A stretch of DNA of 64,000 nucleotides from Pleodorina starrii (GCA_030267565.1 BRXU01000019.1:1848501-1912500); one strand, 5' to 3'; positions 34,136-46,700 are shown, counted from the first letter of the stretch. The notes: generated from the letters alone by a model not told the origin. Numbers and translations are program-made.

Positions 34136-37100
34136 ATGCAAGCTCAGCTGAGGGCCAACCGCGTGGGCGGCGCGCGTCGCGCGACTGCGCCTACGGGCCG
34201 TCGCCTTAGCGTCAAGATTATGAACGCCAATGTCCTGATCGCGAACACCAAGGGCGGAGGTCACGCATTCATTGGCCTTTACCTGGCCAAGGAGCTGCTG
34301 AAGAAGGGCCACAAGGTCACCATCATGAACGATGGTGACGAGGTAAGGACAGGCTGCGTGAGCGATAGGGCGATCAGGGGATTAACATCTGGATAGGCTT
34401 TATCCGGTGAAGCGCGACCCTGCGCCTTGTGCGCATCGAAGGGAATCCGGCTTTAAGTAGCGATAAGTATTATCCATTTTTTGCATCCAGATTTTCTTGT
34501 CTTGCTTGGTCGTCATGGCTGAGTTGGATCAGCGGCAAGGGTCCGGACGGTTGATGGCGTTACAGAAGCGCGCAAGCGAAGAGCTCTTCACCAATCCAGC
34601 GCCTTTCCCACGGCTGGCTTCATGACCTCGCGTTGTGAATGGAAAACAAATAAAACTCCGCAGAGCAAGCTCACCAAGAAGACGCCCTACAGTAAGTACG
34701 CTGAGCTGGCTCGCGAGGGCGCGACCATCGCGTGGGGCGACCCCACCAAGCCCAGCACCTTCCCGCGCGGCAGCTTCGATGTGGTGTACGACAACAACGG
34801 CAAGGACCTGGCCAGCTGCCAGCCCATGATCGACCACTTCAAGGTAAGGCGACCCACCGGGGATATCTGACTGAGGCAGGTTCTAATTTGGCAGGCTGAG
34901 ACGCGGAGCAGACGGCTGGCTGACCGGGCCGGCTGACATACCATGGTAGCCCCATCCATCCACCCACCCACCCATGCCCCTCCCCTCCCCCCTTACCGTT
35001 TACGGGCCCCGGCCTACACGTGGACACCCCCCCCCCTCCCGGAGGTTCAGCGGCTGCAGCAGCTTGATCAACAACATCCGCAGTGACTCAATCTTACATA
35101 AAGGAGCATATCAGTCCCTGACCCCCCTCCCCGCCTCCTCCCCGCCCCTCCTCCCTCTACCCCTCCCCGCGCAGCACAAGGTGGACCACTACGTGTTTGT
35201 GTCTTCCGCGGGCGCCTACAAGGCCGACTCCATCGAGCCCATGCACGTGGAGGGCGACAACCGCAAATCCACCGCCGGCCACGTGGAGGTGGAGGCCTAC
35301 CTGCAGTCGGCCCGCATGCCGTACACCGTATTCCAACCGCTGTACATTTACGGCCCCAACACCGCCAAGGACTGCGAGCAGTGGTTTGTGGACCGCATCA
35401 TCAGGTGAGCCCGGGTGCTGGGGCGGGGGGGGGGCCTGCTTTGGTCGCTTACCTTACCAAGGTTTTAGGATAAAGGGGGACGGGTGTGACCCGTGGGTCG
35501 GTGGGTACCGTTGCATGTTGCCACGCTTCTCCGCTTGCTCCGCTTGTGCTGCATGCGAGCTTGGGCGCCTCACATCAGCAACGCCTTGCTCGCATCCCCT
35601 GCCACCCCCCCCACCCCCCGGTCAGCACCCGCACCCGCACCCACCGGGTCTTGGCCCATTGCCCACTGCCCACTGCCCCCCCCGCCCAGGGACCGGCCCG
35701 TCCCCATCCCCTCCCCCGGCATCCAGCTGACCTCTCTCACCCACGTGGAGGATGTGGCCGCCATGCTGGCTCTGGTGCCCGGCAACCGGAACGCCATCGG
35801 CCAGATGTACAACGTGTGCTCGGACCGCTGCATCAGCTTCGTGGGTGGGTCTGGGGGGGTGGGCCTGGGGGGATCTGGGTGTGTGGGCGACCTTCCCCCC
35901 GCGTCCTCCCCCCGGTGCTGCCCTCCCTGGCGCCCCTTCCCCATCCCCGCTTCCCGGCGGCCCCCTCCCTTGATCTCCGCCTGCCTTCGACAATCCCTCA
36001 CCCCGCTCTCCCCTGCCTACCTGCCTTCCCCGTCCCCCTCCCCCCCGGCGCCTCCTCCTCCTCCTCCCCTCCCCATTCCTCCCCCAAACACACACACACC
36101 CCATCCCCTCCTCCCTGCTCAAAGGCATTTGCAAGGCGGTTGCCAAGGCTCTGGGCAAGGAGGCCGACGTTGTGTTGTACAGCCCGGAGAAGGTGGGCAC
36201 CGGCAAGAGCGGCAAGGCGGAGGGCTTCCCATTCAGGTGAGCTGGGCTGGGGGGTCCTGGGATGGGGGGGAGTGGGGGGGCAGTGCTCGCCCAGCCCCGA
36301 CTAGCTTGCGGGCGGGCAGACCGGGCGGCCTCTCCATGAGGGGGGGGGAGGGGGAAGTGGTGTGCTGGTTGCCAGCAATCAAGGAGGTGTATGCTGCGAG
36401 ACATAAAAGATCAGAACGCGACGCTTCTTTATCCGTACTACTTACCCCATCCCTCGTTTGGTAGCAGCGACGAGGGCGGCCCCGGGCGGGCGGGAGCTTC
36501 CGGGGACGGGTTGTGGGGCCGGAGCCTGGCGCCTGCTTGCCTGACTGCGTGTGCATAAGGGGAAGGGGGCGCTGCATGGGGAAGTGATGGGATGGAAAGG
36601 GTTGGGGGAGGGGGAGAGGCGCAGCTGTCAGGGGAGGGACCAGCGCTGCGATGGCGGGGCGTGGGGTGTATAGTGTCGTGTGGGTCTCACGGTGGCGGTG
36701 TGGGTGGATGGATGGGTGGGGGCTCCAGCCGATGGCGGCAGCAGGGCGGAAGGGCACCTCGGGGGGAGTGGAGCGGAGAGGAGCGGAGAGGAGAGGGGAG
36801 GCAGCTCCGACCGCAGAGCCACCCCCCTGCCCCCATTGGCGTCGAGGCCCCCCCGGGGGGGGGGAGATATCCGAAAGGAAGGAAGTGCGGTCAAAGGAGG
36901 GGTGGCTGGGCTGGCGCCCGCTGCCAAAATTGCGGCTGATGGGACCGAGATGCGGCGGTGTGGTGGGGTGTCTGGTGTGGCGTTGTGCGCGGTCATCAGG
37001 CCCCAGGGGTGGTGAGGAGGCGACAGCACCGCACGCCCTCCCTCCAACCCTTACCCCCTCCCGCTCTGCCCTCTTCCCCCCTCCATCCTCCCCAGGACTG

Positions 37101-38035
37101 TCCACTTCTTCGCCTCCTCCGATAAGGCCAAGCGGGAGCTCGGATGGAAGCCAAAGCACGACTTCCAAAAGGACGTGGCGGCACTGGTGGCGGACTACAA
37201 GGCCCAGGTGGGGTGGGGGATAGCGGGGGTGTGTGTGTAGGGGGGGGGGGCTGGGAGTGGGGCTGGGAGGGGCCCGGGACCCGGGAGGAGGAGTTGGGGC
37301 ACCGGGAAAGGCCTACACAGGTCCGCTGCCGGTGGGCGTTTCGGAGGGGGAAGGGGAGGGGGAGCTGTCCGTGCTGGTGGGGCGGGGGCGGCTTGCGCAC
37401 AGGGGTGTGGGCGGAGGGGAACTGACCAGCGGGTGTCGTGTATTTCCGCACGTGATGGGAGGATGGCGGTGATGGGCCGACTCGGGGCCCCCCGTTGCGT
37501 TGGGGGGGTCATTTGGGGGGGGGATCACGAGGGCTCGCGAGCTGGCTGCGCGTGTGTGCCGCTGCTCCGTCCCTCCGCTGCCCCCTCCCTCCGATGCGGC
37601 TCCCCCATGGCCCCAATACCCGCCATGTGACACAAACGGTAACAATCCTCGTCCGCCCTCGCTGGCGCTGCACCCGGCTGCTGCCCCCTCCTGTAGGGCC
37701 GCGACAAGAAGGAGGTGGACTTCTCCGTCGACGATAAGATCCTGGCGGCGCTCGGAAAGTCCGTCAAGCCGGCCGCCGCCCCGGCCGCCCCAGCCTCCGC
37801 CTCCTCCTCCTCCAGCGCCGGCTTCGATCGCGTCAGCTCCCCCTCCCCCTCGGGCTCCGGGCCTCGCCGCCCCTCGTTCAGCCCCCGCCGCGACCTGAGC
37901 ATCAAGCGCACCGTGCTGCCGCCCAACTGGCGCGACTCGGTGGGGGGTGAGGCCGAGGCGGTGCCAGCAGCCGCCGCGGGTCGCTCCGCTGGTCGCAGCA
38001 GCTCCATCCCACGTGACTGGCGCAGCGCCCTGTGA
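34136..38035 (+). CDS. CSP41A: Chloroplast stem-loop binding protein CSP41a with Rubisco-binding-motif tail
   Basis: CSP41 proteins are atypical SDR-fold proteins that bind chloroplast RNAs and ribosomes. Seven exons join in phase: 34136-34342, 34664-34843, 35175-35404, 35690-35844, 36125-36236, 37096-37207, 37697-38035; 444 residues. An Ala/Arg-rich transit peptide (about 30 residues) precedes [15 protein letters not shown], the a-type form of the nucleotide-binding loop. [58 protein letters not shown] and [16 protein letters not shown] all follow the plant CSP41a pattern. Beyond residue 352 is a Ser/Pro/Ala-rich tail absent from the plant protein core. It contains NWRDSV (409-414) and, as the last six residues, DWRSAL (439-444). 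Both fit [D/N]W[R/K]xx[L/I/V/A], the motif that brings proteins to Rubisco in the Chlamydomonas pyrenoid. Confidence 0.93.
34985..35025. repeat. Copy of a dispersed element (CSP41a intron)
   Basis: The stretch TTACCGTTTACGGGCCCCGG followed by CCTACACGTGGACACCCC is nearly the reverse complement of 41917-41959. It belongs to the GGCCTATACGTGGATAACCCC family also seen at 52750, 53065 and 56335. Confidence 0.5.
35488..35499. repeat. Dispersed 12-bp palindrome (CSP41a intron)
   Basis: GACCCGTGGGTC, one of at least five full copies of GACCC(A/G)(T/C)GGGTC in the window. It shares a longer context (TGACCC.TGGGTCGGTGGG) with the copy at 58521. Confidence 0.6.
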
Positions 38036-39785
38036 GCGATGCGGTGGAGAGATGCGGAGCGCCGCTGGGTGGATGAGCACAGCCTCGACTAGGCGCTGCT
38101 TGGCGGTTGGCGATACGGTCTGTGGAAGGCAGGAAGCAGCGGCGTGAAATGGTGAAGCGGAAGCAGAGCATGGCCGGCGGAGGAGGCGCGGGTGGAAGCG
38201 CGAGCAGCGCATCTGTCGGGGCGTTCCCCCGCCGCCCCGCTGCCGCTGCTGCTGCTGTTGGGAGAGCGGATGGATGGATGGAGGGTCGACAGCTGCTGCT
38301 GCTGTGGGTGCACTGCGCAACGCATATGGAGTGTTGCCGTGTGGGTCAGCCACGGTGGGTTGGCTGTTGCGGCCTTGGGGGGCTGGCGAGGCGGTGATCA
38401 GCAGCGCAGCGTGTTTACCGTATTTGCAGGTGGCGAGCCCCTGCCAGTCCCTGCCAGTCACGCGTCAGCAGCAGGGGCAGGGGCATGAATGAATGAACGG
38501 GTGAATGGAGCCCGCCCGCCCGGGGGGAGGGGGGGGGTGGCGGTTGTACTGCTGCCGGGGTCGCCGGCGGGCGCTCGCTGCTCCCTGCGGATGTGTCGAT
38601 GATGTCGAGGGGCGATTTTGAAGGGAGCCCGTCGTGCGGCCCCTGGGCCCCCCTGGGACCTGGCGGGTGCTGCTGTGGCAGCTGCACGAGCGTTCGCATC
38701 CGTGGATCTGGAATCGCTGGATCTGGATCTGGTGCGGGGGAGTAAATTGCTGGCGGGTCCCCCCCGGCCGGGGGGGGGCGCGCTGGTGGTTCGCAGCTCT
38801 GTGGGTTGGCTTCGGGTGTTGGCGATGGGGATCCCGCGCCAAAAGGTTGCCAATTTTGTTCGTACGCGAGTGGACAGTGGAGCGGTGTGGCGAGAGGTCA
38901 GTTGCTCGTGAACGTGAAGGCGCGGGGCAAGTCCCTCGATGGAGAACATGCTGGGTTGGAAAACGACGGGAGGAGGTGCAGCTGGGGAACTGCGGAGTTC
39001 TGTTGCGGCTGGGTACGATACGGTACTGACGTTGTCGTACACCGTACACTCGTGATCAGCTGCACTATGCACTATACGTCTACGTGTACGACAATTCGGA
39101 AGCCTCTTACAGCTCCTCCCTTTCACTTTCCAGACGATCGGAACGCCGCTCTTCGCAGCGTGTACCGGTAACCGTCCCCCGCCCATCCCCAGGTGATATG
39201 AAGACCAGGTGGGCACCCCACAGCACTTGACCGCCGGTGCACACCACTAAAATTGCAAAATTTTAGTGGTTCCCGAAGCCAAGACAACACAGACTCTTGC
39301 GACTTGCCAACAAAAAAGCCATTGCAGCACCAAATCCGACGAAACACCACCAGCCACCGGGGCAGCAGGACAGCAGCTCACAGTAATTATCAGGAGAGGA
39401 AGGACTCACAGGACACCGCGTATATCCGGTGTGGCGTGCCCCCCGCAGCACCCTCCTGTCGTACACCTAACCTACTAGCACTACCAAGCAATTCTTATCT
39501 TCTTATCTGGCTAAGAGTTACAGACAGTAATCTTCTTGTCGCCTAATCTAATAACGGTAACGAGCTGTTGGGTGGTCAGTCCACAGGGGGGCAAATCACG
39601 TCAAGACGTCAGCAAGAACAGAGGGAAAAAAACGGGCGACCTAGCGCGGGGCCCGTAGGCGCTACACGAGTGGGCAATACAACACACCGGGGGACTGTGG
39701 GTGGGGGTGGGCGATGCCCGACAGGTCGAGGGAGTACCAGTACACGCAGCACCGCAGCCGCAACGCCGCGTTCAACGTCAAGACT
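38036..39785. other. Convergent intergenic region (CSP41a and TFIIIC6 3' ends)
   Basis: It holds the 3' UTRs of two convergent genes. Frames on both strands are Ser/Pro/Arg-rich and unsupported by splicing. Bases 39040-39560 are notably less GC-rich. I saw no plus-strand TGTAA that clearly ends CSP41a. No other gene was seen. Confidence 0.5.
39518..39522 (-). terminator. TGTAA polyadenylation signal of the TFIIIC6 gene
   Basis: TTACA on the plus strand (TGTAA on the gene's strand) lies about 265 nt after the stop codon at 39786. Confidence 0.5.
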
Positions 39786-39862
39786 TCATGCGGGCGCCAC
39801 GACGCGCTTGAAGGTCAACACCTTGTCCGTTTGGCCCCGAATCCTTACAGTGCAAGGCGGAA

Positions 39863-39902
<40 letters not shown>

Positions 39903-40605
39903 TAGTGGTTGCGCATTCTGCGCCTGCGGTTGCGTCGGAACGGTGTCCGGCCCGGGCTCCCGCTCCCGCTCCCGCTGCTGCCCCCGCTGCTGCGACGCCT
40001 CCTGCCTGGCCTCGGCCCCTTTCCCGGCCTCCGGCCCTTCCCCAGCCTCCGCTTCCTGTGCTTGTGGCGCACTTGTAGCGGCGCCTAACGGTACCTTGTC
40101 CAGCAGAAGGACGTCTCCAAGGTGCTCTTCGTACTTGCCCTGCAGCACGAAGCCGTTCTGGAGCTTGATGACCGGGGTATCGCTGTCCAACGCCTGCAGA
40201 GGGCGAGAGTTGAAGTTTCGGGCCACCAGAGGCTGCCGCAGGCGGTGCGGGTCGCTTCAAAAAGCGAGGGCTAACCTGAATGACAAGCTTTTCGCCAGGG
40301 TGGAGCCAAACGGCCACCTCACGAGGAAGGTCCAGCAGCAAGTACTGAACGTCTTCGTCGCCTGTTGCACGGCCGACGGGGGAACTGATCAGTCAGTCTG
40401 CGCAGGCCGTCAAGGCATGCTGTAAAATGCTGTCGGCCCTACCCTCCGTGAGCACGACCTCTGGTGGGCCCTCTACGCATGCCATGGGTGCTAGTGACGC
40501 AAGCAAGCGTTTTCTGCCACTATTGCTTGGCGGAAAGGTAAAAAGGTGCATGCGTTCGCGCCACGACGATTTGGCCGTACATTGCGCATCGTTCTGAGAA
40601 CGCAT
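39786..40605 (-). CDS. GTF3C6: TFIIIC subunit 6 (GTF3C6 / tau55-type) domain protein
   Basis: Subunit 6 of TFIIIC helps bind internal promoters of tRNA genes for RNA polymerase III. Three exons join in phase (high to low): 40605-40443, 40361-40276, 40193-39786. Starting at the ATG at 40485 the product is 178 residues; the upstream in-frame ATG at 40605 would give 218. The core reads [14 protein letters not shown], then [19 protein letters not shown] with [14 protein letters not shown], then [10 protein letters not shown]. This matches the family pattern: an opening strand, a D-x-x-x-P-x-x-x-x-x-x-x-F-x-G-x-Y/E-Y-E-x-x-L-G signature and a last beta strand. A Glu/Ala- and Gln-rich insert of about 70 residues, with a run of 13 Gln, separates the last two parts. 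The start codon is undecided; the shorter form begins close to the domain. Confidence 0.75.
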
Positions 40606-40793
40606 CGTGCCTGGATTCGCTGTGTACGTGATGAGTGTCCAGCTTATGGCGGATTGCTCTCACAATTCTTCTTTCCTACGTCGCTTTAGGACTTGGCCCT
40701 TGATACGGTAACGGTACCGACATCACGTCACCATACATTACACCCTGAAGACAGCATACAAAACGCGGAGCCGCTCGATTGCATTGGGAAAGC
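40606..40793. promoter_or_regulatory. Divergent promoter of TFIIIC6 and CMC1
   Basis: The two start codons are 188 bp apart (308 bp if TFIIIC6 starts at 40485). Composition is more AT-rich than the coding flanks. No clear TATA box was seen. Confidence 0.45.
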
Positions 40794-41831
40794 ATGGCAG
40801 CAACGGCGACGGATACAGTGGCTTCCGGCTTGGTGCGGAGCGGCGCAGAGGCTGTCGAGGACAGCCACGTCTCACCGCACGCACGTAACAAGATCGTCCT
40901 TAAACTCTCGCGCATCGGCGAGGAGCGCTGCAAGTCGTTCATCGAGGACTTCAACTTGTGCTGCAAGGGGCGGAGCTTCGGGCAAATCTTTTGCAAGGGG
41001 AAATACAACGCCTCTCAGGAGTGCATACACAGATAGTAAGCAGACTCACCGAGCATCGAACGCGATGGGGTGGAGCGGGGGTTCGGCGGGACAGCGGGGG
41101 AATGCGCGGGGGTGGGAGGAGTGGGCTGTGACATGATCTATGCCCTGGAGATGTGGGTTTTGTGCGAACCCCTCATCTCTCCCTCGTCAACCTATCACTG
41201 CTTCCTTAGCGTATCGCCACCTGCGCACGGACCCTTGGCCATCCACGTCCGATCCTGCCGTCATTCCGGTGGGCGGGCTGGGTACCGCACGAAGGTACCG
41301 CGGCCTGTATCAGCATGTGACAGCGGCAGCAGGTAGGGGCGAGGTCCCGCTCATGCCCCCAGCCACTCCAAAGCCCTACGGCCGCCATCGTGCGATAGGG
41401 CGGTCAGCGTTCGTTCCGGCGGCTCTCTGGCTGCCGCCCTCTCTAGCGTGCAAGCCACGGCCCCTCAACCCAGCCAGCCCCGTCCTTGTCCTCCCCCCCT
41501 AGGACGTGTACTACCATGTCCTGGTCGCGCTCCGCCACCGCCCACGCCTCCCCTCCCCTTCCAGCCAGCCAACGCCGCCCGTCCCGGAGCCCCCTCCCCG
41601 CTGGTTCCCCCGCCGAGTGCCCGTCACCTCCTCCCTTCCCCCTCGCCCTCGCCCTCTCCTCCCCTCCCCCGCAGTATGAACGAGGCCAATTTTGAGCTGG
41701 TGGCCCGGCGGTGGATCAGCGCGGGTCGGCCCCGCAAGCCCGACTGGGGGGAGCTGCTGGCGGGGGTCCAGGAGGAGGGGGACCGGCTGGGGCGGGGGGC
41801 AGCGGAGCGGGCGGGGGCGGCCAAGTCGTAG
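40794..41831 (+). CDS. CMC1: CMC1-type twin-CX9C protein (cytochrome oxidase assembly)
   Basis: CMC1 is a small intermembrane-space protein that assists cytochrome c oxidase biogenesis (COX1 and copper delivery). Two exons join in phase: 40794-41035 and 41675-41831; 132 residues. The twin CX9C hairpin is CKSFIEDFNLC and CKGKYNASQEC, with the extra Cys of FNLCCKG also found in animal CMC1. ERCKSFIEDFNLCCK and the following IHRYMNEANFEL segment match the CMC1 layout. Such proteins have no cleavable presequence and are trapped by MIA40 oxidation. The C-terminal helix from 41690 on ends in Gly/Ala-rich sequence. The first ATG (40794) is the only one before the Cys motif in frame. Confidence 0.88.
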
Positions 41832-41916
41832 CTATGAGTGGGAGGGTGGGTTGGTGTGGAGGGGGTTACTAAGGGGGATGAGGAGGCAGCAGCAGCAGGA
41901 CGCGGTTTGGGGTGGG

Positions 41917-41959
41917 GTTATCCACGGGCGTATAGGCCGGGGCCCGTGAACGGTAACGT
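41917..41959. repeat. Copy of a dispersed element (after CMC1)
   Basis: GGTTATCCACGGGCGTATAG followed by GCCGGGGCCCGTGAACGGTAACG. Its reverse complement nearly matches 34985-35025. Confidence 0.5.
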
Positions 41960-42570
41960 AACAGAAGAGGGGGAAAGGCATGGCCTCTGGCCTCCGGCCT
42001 CTGGCTGGTAGGCCTCGTGACACTGGATCCCAAGTCGGCGCCTTGGGTTTCCTACCGGTGCAGCTGCTGTGCCGGGCCAACCTGCCGTACCTGTGCAGTG
42101 CAGTGCAGTGCAGTGCAGTGCCGATACAACAACTGGTCAAGGCCGGCCCTGCTGCGGATCTTGCTGTGGGGCTAGGGTTCGGCAAGGGGGGGGCCAACTG
42201 GGCACCGGGTACCGGGCACTGGGCTGGGTTCGAAGGGGAACTGGGTGTGGGTGTGCAAGGCGCAGAAGGCATCCAGGAGAGGGGGTGGGCTCCATTCAGG
42301 AAGGTTGCTAGGCTAGCCATCGGACGGCGTGGTCGCATCCGAGGTCTGTCTTAGGAACACTGGCTGACTGGAGGCATCGCACGAGGTCTAGGGCAGAGGG
42401 CGGAACGGCATCTCATGGCGGGGCGGCGGCCCTGCGATTCGGGCGTGGGCCGCCCGGAACAGCGGTGTTGCACGGGTCTTCATTTGCAATGGAGGGCGCT
42501 TACGCGCTGCGTTTGGCCGCCAGCCGTGGAAGGCAGCTAGAAGGGGTTTGTGCCGCAGGCGCTGCGATGA

Positions 42571-42575
42571 TGTAA
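42571..42575 (+). terminator. TGTAA polyadenylation signal of CMC1
   Basis: TGTAA lies about 740 nt after the CMC1 stop codon and is the first clear one found on that strand. Confidence 0.4.
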
Positions 42576-43791
42576 CCGTGCGCGGGGAGGGTGGTCCGAC
42601 ACGGGGGGCGGGGGCGGGAGGAAGGGACCTTGGACAAGGGATGGGGGGGAAACCCTACAAACCCAAAAAGTGCGGAGTTGGAGGGCGGAGGGGCAGGGCA
42701 GCGGCAAAGGAGCGGTGCGGCGCCGGAGCTTTTGTTGCGACCGCGCTACGGCGGGTGGTGGTGGTGGTGTGTGCGGCGCTTCGGGGCTGTGTGTGTGTGT
42801 ATGTGTGTGTGTGTGTGTGTTGCAACAAGGCCTTATCCGGGCTCCGGAGCAGTAGCCGGTGCGACAGCGCTCGCGTACCGCCGAGTCCAGACACTATGTG
42901 CACATAGTCACTAGTCCCTACGCTCTATTTCTTGTGCTGCAGCGCAGCGGCGTCGATAGCTTTGGTGCAGCGGCGCCTTCCTTCGTGGTGTTAATGTCCC
43001 CTCCTGGTGGTCCCAGGCCGACTCGCCCACCTCCCACCCACCAGCACTACATCCCGGCAGCGGGCAGCTCGTTGCAGCGGGCGCAGTGTTGGGAGGCCGC
43101 GGGACGGAGGCGGGACCCGGGTGGGGGGGAGTTAACGGCATGCAGTACCGATGCTGTACATAAGGCCGATCGAGCTGCACTCCGTACTTCTCAGTACGTC
43201 CAAAAACCACACTCACCCCCCCCCACACACACACACACGCACACACATGCAGAGGCACACCCACAACGCGTACAATGATATATGGTGGTATGACGGCGCG
43301 CCACTGCTCCTCTCCGACCGGGCGCTCAGCCAGCTCTGTGCTCTGTGCGGTGCGGTGCGGTGCTTGGCCCCCTGCCTGGTCAGCCGCCTGCCCCTTCAGG
43401 CCCCTGCTGCTCCCACACCCCCGGGGCGAGTTCCACAGTTCGGCGGTTGGATAGCGGTTGGAGGACCAGACCACCTCCTCCGCACACACATACAAACACA
43501 CGGCAGCTTTTCTCCTGATGACACACGTAGCGCAGCACAGCACAGCCCACCATCGCCGCCGCTTCCTTCAGCGGCCATCCCCCCCCCCTTGAAATGCCTG
43601 CTGGCCCCAACCACCCATCCAACCCCTCACTCGCTGGCTGTCTCTCAACCCCAACTCTCTGGACCCACTGTCACACCTGCCTCCCCCCCTCCCGTCCCCA
43701 ACGCCGTCTCCGTCCCCTCGATGCGGCATCTTGTCTACTACCGGTACCCCCTCCCGCCCCCTCCCCCCCCCACACACACAAATACACCCGT

Positions 43792-46700
43792 TCACGGCGA
43801 ACCGGGAACCGACCTCCCCGAGCGCCGCGAGGACGTCTCCACCTCATCCCCCGTCGCACCCCGCACCTGCTCCTGCTCCACATTCCGCGGCCCCCCGCCC
43901 CCACCCCCACCCCATCCTCCCCCTCCTCCGCCCCCTCCCCCTCCTCCTCCTCCCCCCGCAGCCACCTTGCTGCCCTTGCCCCGCCCGCCTCCGCCCCCCG
44001 CCCCCCCCCGCACTCCCGTCAGCACATCCGCCAAACGATCCACCATCGCCGCCGCGGGCTGATGCGAGTAGCCCGTCAACCTCGCGTTGAGTTCCTCCAA
44101 CATCGCGGCAGCGAGCACGTTGGCGCGACGCAGCTGCAGCGGCCGCTCGCGGCCAGGCAGCGTCGCCACCTCCGGCACCGCCGGCACCGGCGGCGGCGGC
44201 GGCGGCAGCAACTGCCCGTAGCGGCGCTCTACCTTGAGCTTACGCGGCGCCAGCGTCCTGTCGTACACGCCGCCGCGGAACGCGCGCATGGGCCCGGGCA
44301 CCTCCTCGTGCGCCGGCGTCCGCGCCGCCGCGGCGGAGCCGGCGGCGGTGCTGGCGGCGGCGGCGCCGCGTGTGCCGGCGGGGGCGGCGGCGGCGCCGCC
44401 GCCGCCGCGGCGGCCGTGGCCGCCGTCGCCGCCGCTGCCGCCGGCGCGGCCGCCGCGCTGCACCACCACCACGCCCTCCGGCACGCGCGCGTGTACGGCA
44501 CCGGAGGCGTGTGCCGCAATGTCGGCCTTGAGCGCCTCGTACGTCGCCACCACCTCCGGATGGGCCTTATGCACGCCGCCCCCCAGGTAGTCCATATCGT
44601 GGCGGCTGCGGTAGTAACGCACGCCGTTGCGACCGCGAGAGTACGGCTGCTGCCCGCCGGCGGCGATCGCCGCCGCCGCGGCGGCGGCGGCGACCGCCGC
44701 CGCCGACTCCGTCGACTCGCCGTCGGCGTCCGGCGGGCCTTTGGCGGCGGCGGCGCCGCCACCGTGGACCCGCAGTTGGAACGCCGCCAGTCGGTCCTTG
44801 GCCGGCATTCTGAGGGGCTCCAGCCGCCGTGGGACGAGCATGGCTGCGGCGGCCGCTGCCGCCGCCAGCGCCGCGTTAGCTTGCTCCCGGCGCATCACCA
44901 GGCGCGGCGCGGAGAGGCTGTAGACGCTGTCGGCTCCTGGGCGGCGGCGGGAACGGTGGCCCTGAACGCGGTGGTGGAGGGCCTCCAGCACGGCGGCCTG
45001 CTCCGCGTCGGCCTGCTCCTGGGATTGGGGTAGGGGGGTTAGGGGGAGAGGGGGTTGGAGGGGGAGCGCCCAGGTCCGCCGCCAGTGTCCCCGCCCCCCA
45101 CAGCACATCATCCCTCCCTTCCCTCCCTTCCCTCCCTCCCTCCAAACCCTCCAAACTCTCGCCCCACCTCCGTTCTCCCTCCCTCCCCTGCTCCCCCACC
45201 CCCTTCTGTCATCCTCTCCATTGGCCTCGTCGGACTGTCTCCCCACCCCGCCTGCCCCCCCTCCCACCCCCCACCACCCTCCCCTCCCCCTTCCTCCCCC
45301 ACCTGCGCCACCGAGCGGTACTTGAGGTCCAGTTTGAAGAGGCGGTGCTGCATGTGGCCGCAGTTGCGGGCCGCCGTGAGGGTACGCGGGTGGGAGCCCC
45401 CCAGCACCACCCGGAAGGTCTCCACCGCCCCCGCCAGCAGCCTCAGCGCCAGGTGGGTCTTGCCCAGGCGGTCCAGGCAGCAAGCTAGGTTGTGGTGGGC
45501 GGTGGCGGTGTCTACGTGGTGGGACCCCATGTCGGGGTGCTGCTCCCGGAGGACCTTGGCCTGGGGGGGGAGGGAGGGGGGTGAGAAGAAGGACACCGCA
45601 GCGTTTTTTGGGGGGAGGGGTTGTGTGTGTGTGGGGGGGGGGGGGAGGTTGGCTTGGGGGGTAAAGGACTTTGAGCCGATGGAGCCGATAGAGATGAGAC
45701 CCCAAGATGGAGCGATGGAAGGGAGAATCGCATGTTGGCCCACACCCCCAAACCCCCCAACCCCCTAAACCCCCTAAACCCCCAGCACCCCCAGGCTCCC
45801 CCCCAGCCCCCCCCCAGCCCCCCCCCTCAGCCCACCTGCACCATCCGCTCGAATGCGTCCTGCAGTCGCCCCATGTGGTACAGCAGGTGGCCCCGGCAGG
45901 CGTGTACGAGCGGCTCCGCGGAGTGACCCTCGGGCAGCCGCCACAGCTGACCCTCCGCCGTGTCGTACAGCTGCAGGGCTGCCGTATCTCGACCGCAGCT
46001 CACCATCACACTGGCCCGGATGAGACACAGATAGCTGAACAGTGACAGCAGCAGCAGCGGTAGCAGCAGCGGTAGCAGCAGCCGGATTTTATGGTTTATA
46101 GTTTTATGGTTTGCGGTACAGCGCCGCAGAAAAGTGCAAGAGCAAAGGGCGCAGGAGGGCCACGGGGGGGCAACGGCCCCGCCCTCCCCCTCACCTTCCC
46201 CCCATCCGCATCCGTGCACGGTGCTCAGACACACATACACACATGCCCTCGTGCGTGGCAGGACAGGGCAGATATCCTTCCCTTTCCTTTCCCTTCCCCT
46301 TATCACCAAGCCACCGGCCCTAGCATCTCCCCCTCCCCCTCCCCCTCCCCCTCCCCCTCCCCCTCCCCCTCCCCCTCCCCCTCCCCCTCCCCCTCCCCCT
46401 CCCCCTCCCCCTCCCCCTCCCCCTCCCCCTCCCCCTCCCCCTCCCCCTCCCCCTCCCCCTCCCCCACCCCCTCCCCCTCCCGCCTCTCCCGCTTCGTCGC
46501 CCGCGACTCAAACGTCAATGAGGCCTGCAAACGCAACATCTTCACCGGCCAGTTCCATCGGCTCCGGCGGGTCATCACCGACGCTGACAACTTCTGCGGG
46601 GAACTCGCAGCCCTCATCCGTGCCCTCACCGCCCAAGCCTACCCCAAAGCCGGCCTCCTCAGTCAACTCGTCCGCCTCCTTGCCGCCTGCCCCCACGCCT

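Larger units (their letters stand above)
41832..43791. other. Convergent intergenic region (CMC1 and giant gene 3' ends)
   Basis: It contains the CMC1 3' UTR with TGTAA at 42571, a copy of the GTATAGGCC element near 41917, a four-unit AGTGC repeat near 42097 and a GT dinucleotide tract near 42790-42821. The right part must hold the giant gene's 3' UTR. No minus-strand TGTAA was found and no further gene is supported. Confidence 0.5.
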
